Source: Geobacillus genomosp. 3 (lineage in GTDB: Bacteria; Bacillota; Bacilli; Bacillales; Anoxybacillaceae). From it: a stretch of 64,000 nt of DNA. The notes below the pieces were generated by a model that was not told the origin of the DNA, made no database searches, and saw only the letters and a list, made by a program, of their open reading frames with translations. A program made the position numbers and the translations under genes. The DNA lies in contig NC_022080.4 of NCBI RefSeq assembly GCF_000445995.2, positions 1,240,001 through 1,304,000 of the forward strand, written 5' to 3'. Every line of letters starts with the position of its first letter. Within the stretch, counting starts at the first letter, position 1. Positions 28,162 through 36,513 of this stretch are shown here, piece by piece.

Positions 28162-28353
28162 CTCTATTTGGCGCCCGCCCAAGGGGTGACGGAGACGCCA
28201 GGAGGTGAAATGGGGCGGGTGAAGCGGGACATCCGCTGACTCATTCCTACCGGAGAACGCGTGCGGACGGATGATGACATCCGTCTCGGCGAAAGCAAAC
28301 GGGCGCAAGATGGCGAACGGTCGGGGGCGGCATATATCGCCTATTCGATTTTG
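28162..28353 (+). pseudogene. Decayed partial copy of the McrB-like N-terminal domain
   Basis: The frame reads LYLAPAQGVTETPGGEMGRV, a stop, then GERVRTDDDIRLGESKRA and ends AAYIAYSIL. This matches residues 97-160 of the McrB-like protein encoded at 29408 (LYLTLAQGVTETPREEMERV) at high identity, with an in-frame TGA and no flanking remainder. It is a fragment of a duplicated or replaced copy, ended on the right by an IS605-type element. It encodes nothing functional. Confidence 0.8.
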
Positions 28354-28370
28354 GCCCTTGATCATTTAAC

Positions 28371-28607
28371 GAATTTCCGAAAGAAGTCTCCGCCTCAAGG
28401 AACGCGAATGGTGTAACGCAAGGAGTAGGTGGGAGATGAATTTCGGTTGGCGTTAGCCAACGAATATGATAGAATATGGTGAGAGCGGGCATCTTCGGAA
28501 CGAAGGGAAGCGTAAAGAGTTCTGTGTGCGGCTTACCGTTCGGCGAACACGCACAAGTTGCTTGAAGCCCCCACCTCTAAGCGAAGTGTGGGTGGTGGGT
28601 AGTTCAC
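28371..28607 (+). mobile_element. Miniature IS200/IS605-type element with omega-RNA-like interior (B)
   Basis: A 237-bp element without an ORF. Left end GAATTTCCGAAAGAAGTCTC follows TTTAAC, and right end is a hairpin around CTAAGCGAAGTG ending GGGTGGTGGGTAGTTCAC. The interior has several hairpins (TTGGC/GCCAA near 28447-28461; CATCTTCGGAACGAAG; a GTGTGCG/CGCAC stem near 28521-28555) and resembles the structured 3' RNA (omega RNA) that TnpB nucleases use, which ends exactly at the right end so that flanking DNA supplies the guide. That role is inference from the family. Confidence 0.65.
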
Positions 28608-28933
28608 AACGCACAAAAATCAGTTTATAATATACGCGTCTGACACAAAAACGCCGCCTGCGCCGACGAACACGGCTGCGTCTTGCCTCCCGTTCGCTGA
28701 CAACTTGGACATATGCCCAAGCCTTTGACCGGCTGCGCGGCGCTGAAGCGAACGCCGCCATTAGCCGTTTTCCGGACGAAAACGTGGAACGGGCGACACA
28801 AGCTCATTCTCGGCGTTTGAAAGGGATTCGAGGTGAGATGGCGGCTGCCTCTATGCCCCGCGGTCCTTTTCGCTCATGAAACGGAGACAAGCCGCCGCCA
28901 AATTCACGCGTATACGAAGAAAACGATCAACAT
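28608..28933. other. Unassigned stretch before tRNA-Arg
   Basis: About 325 bp. A plus-strand frame (about 28650-28879) reads through ... LTTWTYAQAFDRLRGAEANA ... to a TGA but has no start or ribosome binding site; it may be a remnant of a lost gene that I cannot name. No other structure seen. Confidence 0.35.
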
Positions 28934-29006
28934 GGCCCCGTAGCTCAGTGGATAGAGCGTCGGTTTCCTAAACCGTGCGTCGGAGGTTCGAATCCTCTCG
29001 GGGCCG
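28934..29006 (+). tRNA. tRNA-Arg (anticodon CCU)
   Basis: A 73-nt cloverleaf. GGCCCCG pairs with CGGGGCC in the acceptor stem; the D arm has AGCTCAGTGGATAGAGC; the anticodon arm GGTTTCCTAAACC has CCT in the loop; the T arm is GGAGGTTCGAATCCTC. CCA is not encoded (the next bases are TTT). It decodes AGG. tRNA-Arg genes are frequent integration sites, and this one borders the accessory region. Confidence 0.97.
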
Positions 29007-29051
29007 TTTCTAGCACCCGACGAGTTCGGATTGAAATTCCTAAACTCCTTG

Positions 29052-29083
29052 ATACGACTGCGTTTGCGGTCGTTTTTCTTTTT
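29052..29083 (+). terminator. Terminator after tRNA-Arg
   Basis: ACGAC pairs with GTCGT across a TGCGTTTGCG loop and is followed by a long T-rich run. Confidence 0.6.
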
Positions 29084-29178
29084 TTGGAAATCCCGAAAAA
29101 AACGATAGAATCCGAAAAAATGTTGCACGAATTTTGCACGGCGATCACAGGGCATTATAGAGTTCCATCATGGTTTGA

Positions 29179-29328
29179 GCGAAGGTTTTTCTTTATCTTC
29201 CGCCATATTCGCCGCCGCTCAACCCGATCGAGCGTTTGTGGAAATGGCGGAGAGATGCCACCTGGCGAATGGGTTTCCTGAACATGTTCCCCCTCTGCGA
29301 ACGCTCGAAAAAGCAGCTCTCTCACTAG
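29179..29328 (+). pseudogene. IS630-family transposase C-terminal remnant
   Basis: The frame reads FLYLPPYSPPLNPIERLWKW and continues to a TAG at 29326. PPYSPxLNPIExLWxW is the hallmark C-terminal block of IS630/Tc1 transposases and includes the last Glu of the DDE triad. The rest of the gene is absent; a stop codon lies in frame just upstream. It is old mobile-element debris beside the tRNA. Confidence 0.82.
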
Positions 29329-29349
29329 TTGAGAAGGCTGCTTTTTTAG
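29306..29349 (+). terminator. Terminator ahead of the McrB-like gene
   Basis: AAAAAGCAGC (29308-29317) pairs with GCTGCTTTTT (29338-29347), overlapping the end of the IS630 remnant. Confidence 0.75.
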
Positions 29350-29407
29350 TAGAATAGAAGAAAAATAGAAACGAGGAAACACATTTCGACACGAAGGAGA
29401 CATTCTT

Positions 29408-31090
29408 ATGTCATTGCACGATCTTTTCCGCCAAGTGATGGCCATTTACGAACAAGAAAAACGCGAAAAACTGTCAAAAGAGCGTCGGTCGTTTCAGCTG
29501 GTGACGCGGGCGATTCCAGAGGCATTGAAAGCGCTGCCTTTTCTGCCGCCTGACCGATATGTGGTGAAAGGTTCAGTGGGAAAGAGCGGAAATTGGGCCG
29601 CTGTGCCGTGGGTGGCGGTGATGGATCAACAGGTGACGGATTCGACGCAGCGGGGGTATTATATCGTCTACTTGTTCAGTGAAGATATGCGCCGGCTCTA
29701 TTTGACGCTCGCCCAAGGGGTGACGGAGACGCCGAGAGAGGAAATGGAGCGGGTGAAGCGGGACATCCGCCGGCTCATTCTCCCCGGGGAACGCGTGCGG
29801 ACGGATGATGACATCCGTCTTGGCGAAAGCAAGCGGGCGAAAGACTATGAACGATCGGTGGCGGCGTATATCGTCTATTCGTTTGCCGATCTGCCATCCG
29901 ACGACCAGCTCGTGCGCGACCTCGAAACGATGACCGGGCATTATCGGCAATATGTGGAGCGAACCGAACCGGCGGCGTCGCCCGCGCCGGCCCTTTCCTA
30001 TCGGGGAGCGGTTGAGCATATTCACTCATACATATCCGCCAAAGGGTTTTACTATACGAAAGAGGAAGTGGCCAACCTCTTTCTATCGTTAAAAACAAAA
30101 CCGTTCGTCATCTTGTGCGGCATTTCCGGAACCGGGAAAACGAAAATCGTTCAATGGCTCGCCGAGAGCGTCGGCGCGACGGAAGACAACGGCCGCTTCA
30201 CCTTGATCCCCGTCCGCCCGGATTGGCAAGACGGCTCGGACTTGCTTGGCTATGTCGACATTAAAGGCGATTTCAAGCCCGGGCCGCTCACGAACGTCAT
30301 CATCGAGGCGGGGAAGCATCCGGACAAGCCGTATTTCGTCGTGTTGGACGAGATGAACCTCGCCCGCGTTGAGCATTACTTCAGCGATGTCTTAAGCGTC
30401 ATGGAAAGCCGCCGCTGGGAAGACGGGCGCATCACCTCGTCGCGGTTGCTGCCGAGAGAAACGGCAAGGTGCGATCTTTTTCTCCCGCCGAACGTCTACA
30501 TCGTCGGCACGGTCAACATGGACGAGACGACCCACCCCTTCAGCAAAAAAGTGCTTGACCGGGCGAACACGATCGAGTTCAACCGCGTCCGGCTCGACCA
30601 TCTTGACTTTTTGCGCGGCTTGCCGGCCGTCGCACCCCTGTCCGTCGGGCAGGAGCTGTTCGCGGCGCGGTATTTGCATTTGAAAGATGTGCACGCACAC
30701 TGCCCGGAGCTTGTTGAAACCGTGACGAAAAAGCTCGTGGAGATCAACCGCATCCTCATGTCGCTTAACGCTCATATCGGCTACCGCGTCCGCGATGAAA
30801 TTTGCTTCTACCTTGCGTACAACGAAGAAGGAAAGCTGATGGAATTTGACGAGGCGTTTGACTTTTGCCTAATGCAAAAAATTTTGCCGCGCCTCTCAGG
30901 GAGCGACGCGCGGCTCGAAACAGCGCTCAAGCAGCTGTTCGTCCTGTGCGCCGGTTTTGAACCGGACGGTGATTACAGCGGCATGCTGGACGTGTCGTAT
31001 GCCCGTTATCCCAAAAGCGCGGAGAAAATTTGGCAGATGCTGCGGAGGTTGGAAGACGATGGCTTCACTTCGTTCTGGCTTGGGGCGTGA
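29408..31090 (+). CDS. McrB-like AAA+ GTPase with MrcB-type N-terminal domain
   Basis: A 560-aa motor subunit of a modification-dependent (type IV) restriction system. Residues 1-185 match the MrcB N-terminal/DUF3578 domain, thought to read modified DNA. The AAA_5 module follows: Walker A GISGTGKT (238-245), Walker B FVVLDEMNLARVEHY (about 310-324), the McrB-type GTVNMDETTHPFSKK (367-380) and an arginine-rich lid. Such motors hydrolyse GTP and drive a partner nuclease. The next gene starts inside its last 32 bp and encodes that nuclease. A decayed piece of a second copy lies about 1.2 kb upstream. Confidence 0.9.
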   Translation: MSLHDLFRQVMAIYEQEKREKLSKERRSFQLVTRAIPEALKALPFLPPDRYVVKGSVGKSGNWAAVPWVAVMDQQVTDSTQRGYYIVYLFSEDMRRLYLTLAQGVTETPREEMERVKRDIRRLILPGERVRTDDDIRLGESKRAKDYERSVAAYIVYSFADLPSDDQLVRDLETMTGHYRQYVERTEPAASPAPALSYRGAVEHIHSYISAKGFYYTKEEVANLFLSLKTKPFVILCGISGTGKTKIVQWLAESVGATEDNGRFTLIPVRPDWQDGSDLLGYVDIKGDFKPGPLTNVIIEAGKHPDKPYFVVLDEMNLARVEHYFSDVLSVMESRRWEDGRITSSRLLPRETARCDLFLPPNVYIVGTVNMDETTHPFSKKVLDRANTIEFNRVRLDHLDFLRGLPAVAPLSVGQELFAARYLHLKDVHAHCPELVETVTKKLVEINRILMSLNAHIGYRVRDEICFYLAYNEEGKLMEFDEAFDFCLMQKILPRLSGSDARLETALKQLFVLCAGFEPDGDYSGMLDVSYARYPKSAEKIWQMLRRLEDDGFTSFWLGA

Positions 31091-33563
31091 CGATCGCGAG
31101 CTCGTCCATATCGAAACGAATCAGCTCACGCTGGTGATCAAAGGGAGGCCGTACCACGAACAATACGAAGGGCTCCAGCAGTACCGCCGCCTCGATTTCC
31201 ACGAGACGATGGAGTTTTTCGCCAGCGGGGAAGGCATTTTGGACGTCAAACTGTTTGACGTTGACGCCGGAGAGCTTGTTGAGTGGTCAGGGGGCCACCG
31301 CCCGATTTTCTTCGAAAACGGCGTCTACCAGCTGCTCGTCGTTCCGAAAACGGACCGGGCGCTCTCCTTTTATCATGAGTCGCCAGCGCTGAGAAACGCC
31401 ATCAGCCTGGTTGACATCGGCGGACAGGCGGTGTTGATGGGCAATCTCCATTTTCCGAACGAGATCGGGCTGTCGACATTCGAAGTCCGCGACGGCCACC
31501 GCTCCGTTTTGGAGGTGACGATCGAAATTTTCCCGACGAAGTTGACATACAAACAAGACTACCAGCGGCTGCTTGATGAAGTGAGCGAAGAAATTTACAA
31601 CCTCGCCTTTCATTTCATTAAACGCACGTACCAGCGAGCGAAGGCGAAGCGCAGCGGCACGCCGTCAAGAAGCGAATTTTTCCGGCTCATGGACGCGCAT
31701 ATCGGTGACTTTTTGCGTGCCATTCGCCATATCGAGCGGCAGCCGCACCATCAACTGTTCACCGTCCATGTGAGGGTGCGCGGCGACCAGCTCGGCCGCC
31801 TGGATGCGGCCGGAAGAAACGAGTTGCGCAAACGGCCGCACGTGTTCTGTGATGTCAAGCGCGGCATCGACATCGGAAGTCGAACCGTCATGCCGCGGTC
31901 GGGGCTCAAAGCGAAAAAGGAACTGACGTATGACACGCTCGAAAACCGGTTCGTCAAATGGATGATGGTGCGCCTTGTCGAGAAGCTGCGCGATTTGTTC
32001 GAACACGTGCAAGGGAAACAAAAACGGTACGAAACAGAACCGGATCCGGATTTGCTGGAGCGCATCCAATCGAGGATCGACGCGCTCGAAACGCAGCTTC
32101 GCCGCCCCTTTTGGCGGCCGATCGGGCGGCTTGACCGCTCTGTTGCGAGCCTCGTCCTGCAAATGGCGCCCGGGTACCGTGACGCCTATCAGCTGTTTCT
32201 CATCATCACCCGCGGCCTCGCCTTGCAAGGGAAGCTGTACCGAATGTCCGTCAAAGATGTCGCCACGCTGTACGAGTATTGGACGTTTTTGAAACTCGGC
32301 CAGCTCCTCGGGAAAAAATACACCCTCATCAGCCAAAATGTCATCCAAGTAAACCGCTTAGGGCTGTTCGTCAATCTCGAAAAAAGCCGCTCCGCCAAGC
32401 GGGTGTACGAACATCCGCACACGGGCGAGCGAATCACGCTGACCTATCAGCCGTACGAAGGAAGGCTGCCGACCGTCCCGCAAATGCCCGATACGGTGCT
32501 GGCGATTGAAAAGAAGGGAAAGGACTATACATTCAACTACATTTTCGACGCCAAATATCGCCTTGACTTCGCCGTCTCCGGCAGCCCATACGAAAAACGG
32601 TACGGAATGCCGGGCCCGATGGAAGACGACATCAACACGATGCACCGCTACCGCGATTCCCTTGTCGCCCGCCGCGGCGGCCCATACGAGCGCACCGCCT
32701 TTGGCGCCTATGTGCTGTTTCCGTGGCATGACGAAGACAGCTACCAGGCGCACCCACTGTACAAAAGCATCAACGACGTCAACATCGGCGGCCTGCCGTT
32801 TTTGCCGAACGCCACCCGTCTCGTCGAACAGTTCATCGAGCGGCTGATTGAAAAAAATCCCGAAGAACTGCAAAACGAAGGCATCCTGCCGCAAGGGATT
32901 ATCGAAGAATGGCGGTCGGCGTTCGATGAGCATGTGCTTGTCGGCATGGTGCCAAGCGCGCGGCACTACGAAGTCTACCGAAAACACCGCTTCTACCATA
33001 TCCCGGTGAAGCAGCTGAAAAAAGGCTGGCAAGACGCGCGCTACATCGCCCTTTACCCGAAGCGGGGAGCCGCGCCGCAAAACGGGGTCACATGTTTCGG
33101 CAAAATCGCTGATGTGAAAATCATCAAACGCTCGGACATCACCGAACTGCCAAAACAAAGCGATGACGACTACGTCCGTTTCGAAGTCGAACATTGGCAG
33201 CCTCTCAAAAACGTCATCCGTCCGGTCGGCTACGGCATTGCCGTCTACGCGATGACGACGCTCAACACGCTCAAACAGGCGAAAGAACTGCCGGAACTGT
33301 TCATGAAATCAAAGGACGAAATCGCCCTTTGGCGCTTGCTGAGGCGGCTGTCCGACCGCATCCGCTTCGACCTCGACGCCCGCTACTTGGACGGAGCGTC
33401 CAAGATCACCGCATACCGGGTCAAAAACATATCCATCCGCCTCGAGGACGATCGGCTCATGATCACAAACGGCGCAAAGCAAAAAACGATCCCCGCCGAA
33501 CTGCTCCGCAAACAACCGTCGGCCGTGTTTCGCGAGGTGGTGGGGATGATGGGGGAGGGGTGA
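31059..33563 (+). CDS. McrC-like nuclease, DUF2357 plus PD-(D/E)XK
   Basis: An 834-aa partner of the McrB-like motor. The N-terminal half (about 20-330) has the DUF2357 pattern; the second half holds a restriction-type nuclease core, LAIEKKGKDYTFNYIFDAKY, where FDAKYRL (about 495-501) provides the Asp-x-Lys of PD-(D/E)XK. A GGAGG box lies ten bases before ATG 31059, inside the mcrB-like gene, so translation is coupled. An in-frame ATG further upstream (30957) would overlap the previous gene by 134 bp and has no box. With the upstream motor it should cut foreign modified DNA; target modification unknown. Confidence 0.87.
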   Translation: MASLRSGLGRDDRELVHIETNQLTLVIKGRPYHEQYEGLQQYRRLDFHETMEFFASGEGILDVKLFDVDAGELVEWSGGHRPIFFENGVYQLLVVPKTDRALSFYHESPALRNAISLVDIGGQAVLMGNLHFPNEIGLSTFEVRDGHRSVLEVTIEIFPTKLTYKQDYQRLLDEVSEEIYNLAFHFIKRTYQRAKAKRSGTPSRSEFFRLMDAHIGDFLRAIRHIERQPHHQLFTVHVRVRGDQLGRLDAAGRNELRKRPHVFCDVKRGIDIGSRTVMPRSGLKAKKELTYDTLENRFVKWMMVRLVEKLRDLFEHVQGKQKRYETEPDPDLLERIQSRIDALETQLRRPFWRPIGRLDRSVASLVLQMAPGYRDAYQLFLIITRGLALQGKLYRMSVKDVATLYEYWTFLKLGQLLGKKYTLISQNVIQVNRLGLFVNLEKSRSAKRVYEHPHTGERITLTYQPYEGRLPTVPQMPDTVLAIEKKGKDYTFNYIFDAKYRLDFAVSGSPYEKRYGMPGPMEDDINTMHRYRDSLVARRGGPYERTAFGAYVLFPWHDEDSYQAHPLYKSINDVNIGGLPFLPNATRLVEQFIERLIEKNPEELQNEGILPQGIIEEWRSAFDEHVLVGMVPSARHYEVYRKHRFYHIPVKQLKKGWQDARYIALYPKRGAAPQNGVTCFGKIADVKIIKRSDITELPKQSDDDYVRFEVEHWQPLKNVIRPVGYGIAVYAMTTLNTLKQAKELPELFMKSKDEIALWRLLRRLSDRIRFDLDARYLDGASKITAYRVKNISIRLEDDRLMITNGAKQKTIPAELLRKQPSAVFREVVGMMGEG

Positions 33564-33768
33564 ATGATGGATGACCAGGCGGTTATGACCGAAAAGCGGC
33601 CCTTCTTCCCTTTGGAAACAATTTCTGTTTCGACAAATTTCGATACTGTTTTCTCGGATGTTTTAGTAAAATAGATCTGATTCCATAGTCAAACATGATT
33701 GCGATTGTTTCGACTGCGTTGAAAGAACGGTTCTTACTATTTTTGAAACTAACAGGGGTGAACACAAT

Positions 33769-35316
33769 ATGACTGTAAAAGCAGACATCGATTTTCAGAA
33801 AGATTTGTTTGAGGCTGCCAATAAAATGCGCGGGAGTGTGGCTCCTGCTGATTATAAACACTATGTTCTTCCATTAATTTTTTTGCGCTATCTTTCTAAC
33901 AAGTACGAAAAGCGCCGAAAAGAATTAGAGCAAATCGTAAAAGATCCAAAAAGCGATTGGTATACGGAAGATGATGAAATGCGGCAAATCATCATCACCG
34001 ATCCGGACCAATATAAGGCAGAAAACGTCTTTGTCGTGCCTGAAGAAGCAAGTTGGTCTTATATTATGAAAAACGCCAAGCAGCCGAATATTAAAGAGAT
34101 TCTTGATAATGCGATGAAGCGTCTTGAAGAGGAAAACCCAGAACTTGAAGGCATATTGCCGCGAATTTACCAAGGTTCGAACTTGCCGCCTGAAAACGTG
34201 GCGGGATTAATCGAAATTTTTTCTCGTGATGTATTTAGCGCCAATACGGATGACAGTGTAGATATATTGGGCCGTACATATGAGTATTTTATTAGTTCTT
34301 TTGCCGCTTCCGAAGGCAACAGAGGTGGAGAATTCTTTACGCCATCCAGTATCGTTAAATTGCTTGTTGCCATGCTGGAGCCGAAAAGCGGGATTGTGTT
34401 TGATCCAGCGTGCGGCAGCGGCGGGATGTTTATACAAAGTGAAGAATATGCGCCAAACAAACACGCTCTTTCGTTTTATGGGCAAGAAAATGTCGTAACG
34501 ACCGTACGTCTTGGAAAAATGAACGTTTTATTGCATGGCATCAATGCGGAAATTCGCTTGGGTGATTCGCTGTTAAACGATCAGTTCCCTGATTTAAAGG
34601 CCGATTACGTGATTGCCAATCCGCCGTTTAACCAAAAAGACTGGGGAGCAGACCGTTTATCCAAAAATGACCCGCGCTTAATCGGGCCAGTTACAAACAG
34701 CAATGCGAACTATATGTGGATGCAGCATTTCTTATATCATTTAAACGATACAGGTACAGCAGGATTTGTCATGGCAAACGGAGCAATGACAACGAATGTG
34801 AAAGAGGAAAAAGAGGTCCGTCAAAAATTAGTGGATGAAGGGTATATTGACTGCATTGTTCAATTGCCTGAAAAATTGTTCTTTACCACAGGCATTCCAT
34901 GCTGCTTATTCTTTTTAAGCAAAAATCGTGACGGCAAAAACGGCTATCGGGCAAGAAAAAATGAAATTTTATTTATCGATGCCCGCAAAATGGGAACGCT
35001 CGTCAGCCGCAAGCAAAAAGCGCTGTCTAAAGAGGAAATTGATCAAATCGCTGCCGTTTATCGTGCCTACAAATACGAAGGGGCAGAAAGATACGAAGAC
35101 ATTGCCGGGTTCTGTAAAGTTGCAACAATTGATGAAGTACGAGCCAATGACTACAAATTAACACCGGGGATTTATGTTGGGACGGAAGTATCCAATGAGG
35201 ACGATGTACCGTTTGAAGAAAAGATGGCTGAATTGACACAACGTCTTTTAGAACAGTTTGAAGAGTCTAATTGCCTTCAAGAAAAGATTAAGAGGGACTT
35301 GGAGGAATTGATGTGA
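33769..35316 (+). CDS. hsdM: Type I restriction-modification methyltransferase subunit
   Basis: A 515-aa N6-adenine methyltransferase. DPACGSGGMFIQ (about 211-222) is the SAM-binding motif I and NPPF (283-286) the catalytic motif IV. The N-terminal helical HsdM_N domain (FQKDLFEAANKMRGSV to about 150) is present, as is the C-terminal arm. AACAGGGGTGA precedes the ATG. It overlaps hsdS by 4 bp. The codon choice is more AT-rich than the core genes, suggesting transfer. It can protect host DNA together with HsdS even if HsdR is broken. Confidence 0.96.
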   Translation: MTVKADIDFQKDLFEAANKMRGSVAPADYKHYVLPLIFLRYLSNKYEKRRKELEQIVKDPKSDWYTEDDEMRQIIITDPDQYKAENVFVVPEEASWSYIMKNAKQPNIKEILDNAMKRLEEENPELEGILPRIYQGSNLPPENVAGLIEIFSRDVFSANTDDSVDILGRTYEYFISSFAASEGNRGGEFFTPSSIVKLLVAMLEPKSGIVFDPACGSGGMFIQSEEYAPNKHALSFYGQENVVTTVRLGKMNVLLHGINAEIRLGDSLLNDQFPDLKADYVIANPPFNQKDWGADRLSKNDPRLIGPVTNSNANYMWMQHFLYHLNDTGTAGFVMANGAMTTNVKEEKEVRQKLVDEGYIDCIVQLPEKLFFTTGIPCCLFFLSKNRDGKNGYRARKNEILFIDARKMGTLVSRKQKALSKEEIDQIAAVYRAYKYEGAERYEDIAGFCKVATIDEVRANDYKLTPGIYVGTEVSNEDDVPFEEKMAELTQRLLEQFEESNCLQEKIKRDLEELM

Positions 35317-36479
35317 GTAAATGGATTGAAGGAAAATTAAAGGACTTAGTCGAGGTAAACCCCACTGTAAAACTTAGAAAAGGTGAAATATATCCATTTG
35401 TGAGTATGGATGTTATTCAACCTTTTTATAAACCAGTAGAAGCAAAGGAAGAAAGAGAATTTAAGTCTGGCGGAGCAAAATTTGAGAATGGTGATACACT
35501 TTTTGCGCGAATAACACCCTGCCTTGAGAATGGCAAGATTGCACAGGTGAAAAACCTTAAAAATGGGAAAGGGTTTGGTTCAACCGAGTTTATCGTATTA
35601 CGTGGTAAAGAGGGTATCACAGATACAGATTTTGTGTATTATCTTGTAACTAACAAGTCATTTCGCGAAAATGCTGAAAGGTTGATGGTAGGTACATCGG
35701 GGCGACAGAGGGTCGATAAACAACAATTTGAGGACCAAATAATTTCGATACCTGACCTTGAAACGCAAAAAAGAATTTCATCCATTCTAGGTAGTATTGA
35801 TAGGAAAATTGAACTCAATGTAGAGATGAACAAAACCCTCGAAGAAATGGCCATGACGCTTTATAAGCATTGGTTTGTTGATTTTGGACCGTTTCAAGAC
35901 GGGGAATTTGTTGGGTCGGAATCAGGAGTTATCCCAAATAATTGGAAAATTGGTCAAGTTAAAGATTTGGCAAAAGTATCAAGTGGTAAACGTCCTAAGA
36001 TTAAAGATATAGGTGAATACCCTATATTTGGGGGAGGGGGGCCTATGGGAGTTACAAATGAATATTTGTATAATGAACCTATATTTATTACTGGTCGTGT
36101 AGGGACAATTGGCAAGGTATTTAGAGTTTCAAAACCATGTTGGCCTTCTGACAATTCTCTGGTTTTAATCCCCTTAAAAGCATATTACTATAGTTTTTTA
36201 TATGCTGTTCTTAAAAATATAGATTTTTCTCTAATAACAGGTGGTTCGACTCAACCATTAATAACACAAACAAGTTTAAAGTCTATAAAAGTAATAATAC
36301 CACCTGAGGAAACTATAGAACAATATAATAAACAAGTGTTAACATATTACAGTTTAATAGATAAAAATGATAACATTAATAAACAACTTAGTGAAATAAG
36401 AGATTATCTCCTCCCTCGCCTTTTATCAGGTGAAATTGATTTATCTCAAGCAGAAAAACAAGTAGAGGAAGTACTTTAA
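35313..36479 (+). CDS. hsdS: Type I restriction-modification specificity subunit
   Basis: A 388-aa protein with two target-recognition domains, each followed by a helical spacer: TRD1 about 1-150, conserved helix RISSILGSIDRKIELNVEMN (about 155-180), TRD2 about 200-350, and IDKNDNINKQLSEIRDYLLP (about 350-372). Starts with GTG overlapping the hsdM stop (GTGA). The second TRD is markedly AT-rich (roughly 35960-36400), unlike the rest, which is typical of swapped recognition domains. The DNA target cannot be read from sequence. Confidence 0.94.
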   Translation: MSKWIEGKLKDLVEVNPTVKLRKGEIYPFVSMDVIQPFYKPVEAKEEREFKSGGAKFENGDTLFARITPCLENGKIAQVKNLKNGKGFGSTEFIVLRGKEGITDTDFVYYLVTNKSFRENAERLMVGTSGRQRVDKQQFEDQIISIPDLETQKRISSILGSIDRKIELNVEMNKTLEEMAMTLYKHWFVDFGPFQDGEFVGSESGVIPNNWKIGQVKDLAKVSSGKRPKIKDIGEYPIFGGGGPMGVTNEYLYNEPIFITGRVGTIGKVFRVSKPCWPSDNSLVLIPLKAYYYSFLYAVLKNIDFSLITGGSTQPLITQTSLKSIKVIIPPEETIEQYNKQVLTYYSLIDKNDNINKQLSEIRDYLLPRLLSGEIDLSQAEKQVEEVL

Positions 36480-36513
36480 ACAAACTTAAATTCGACTAGG
36501 AGGTGCAAGCAGC

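Noticed and set aside
28904..29155. Minus-strand frame containing RIRTSDARFRKPTLYPLSYG
   Set aside because: This is the well-known false peptide read antisense through a tRNA-Arg gene.
30957..31058. Extension of the DUF2357 nuclease to an upstream ATG
   Set aside because: It would overlap the McrB-like gene by 134 bp with no ribosome binding site; ATG 31059 has a GGAGG box.
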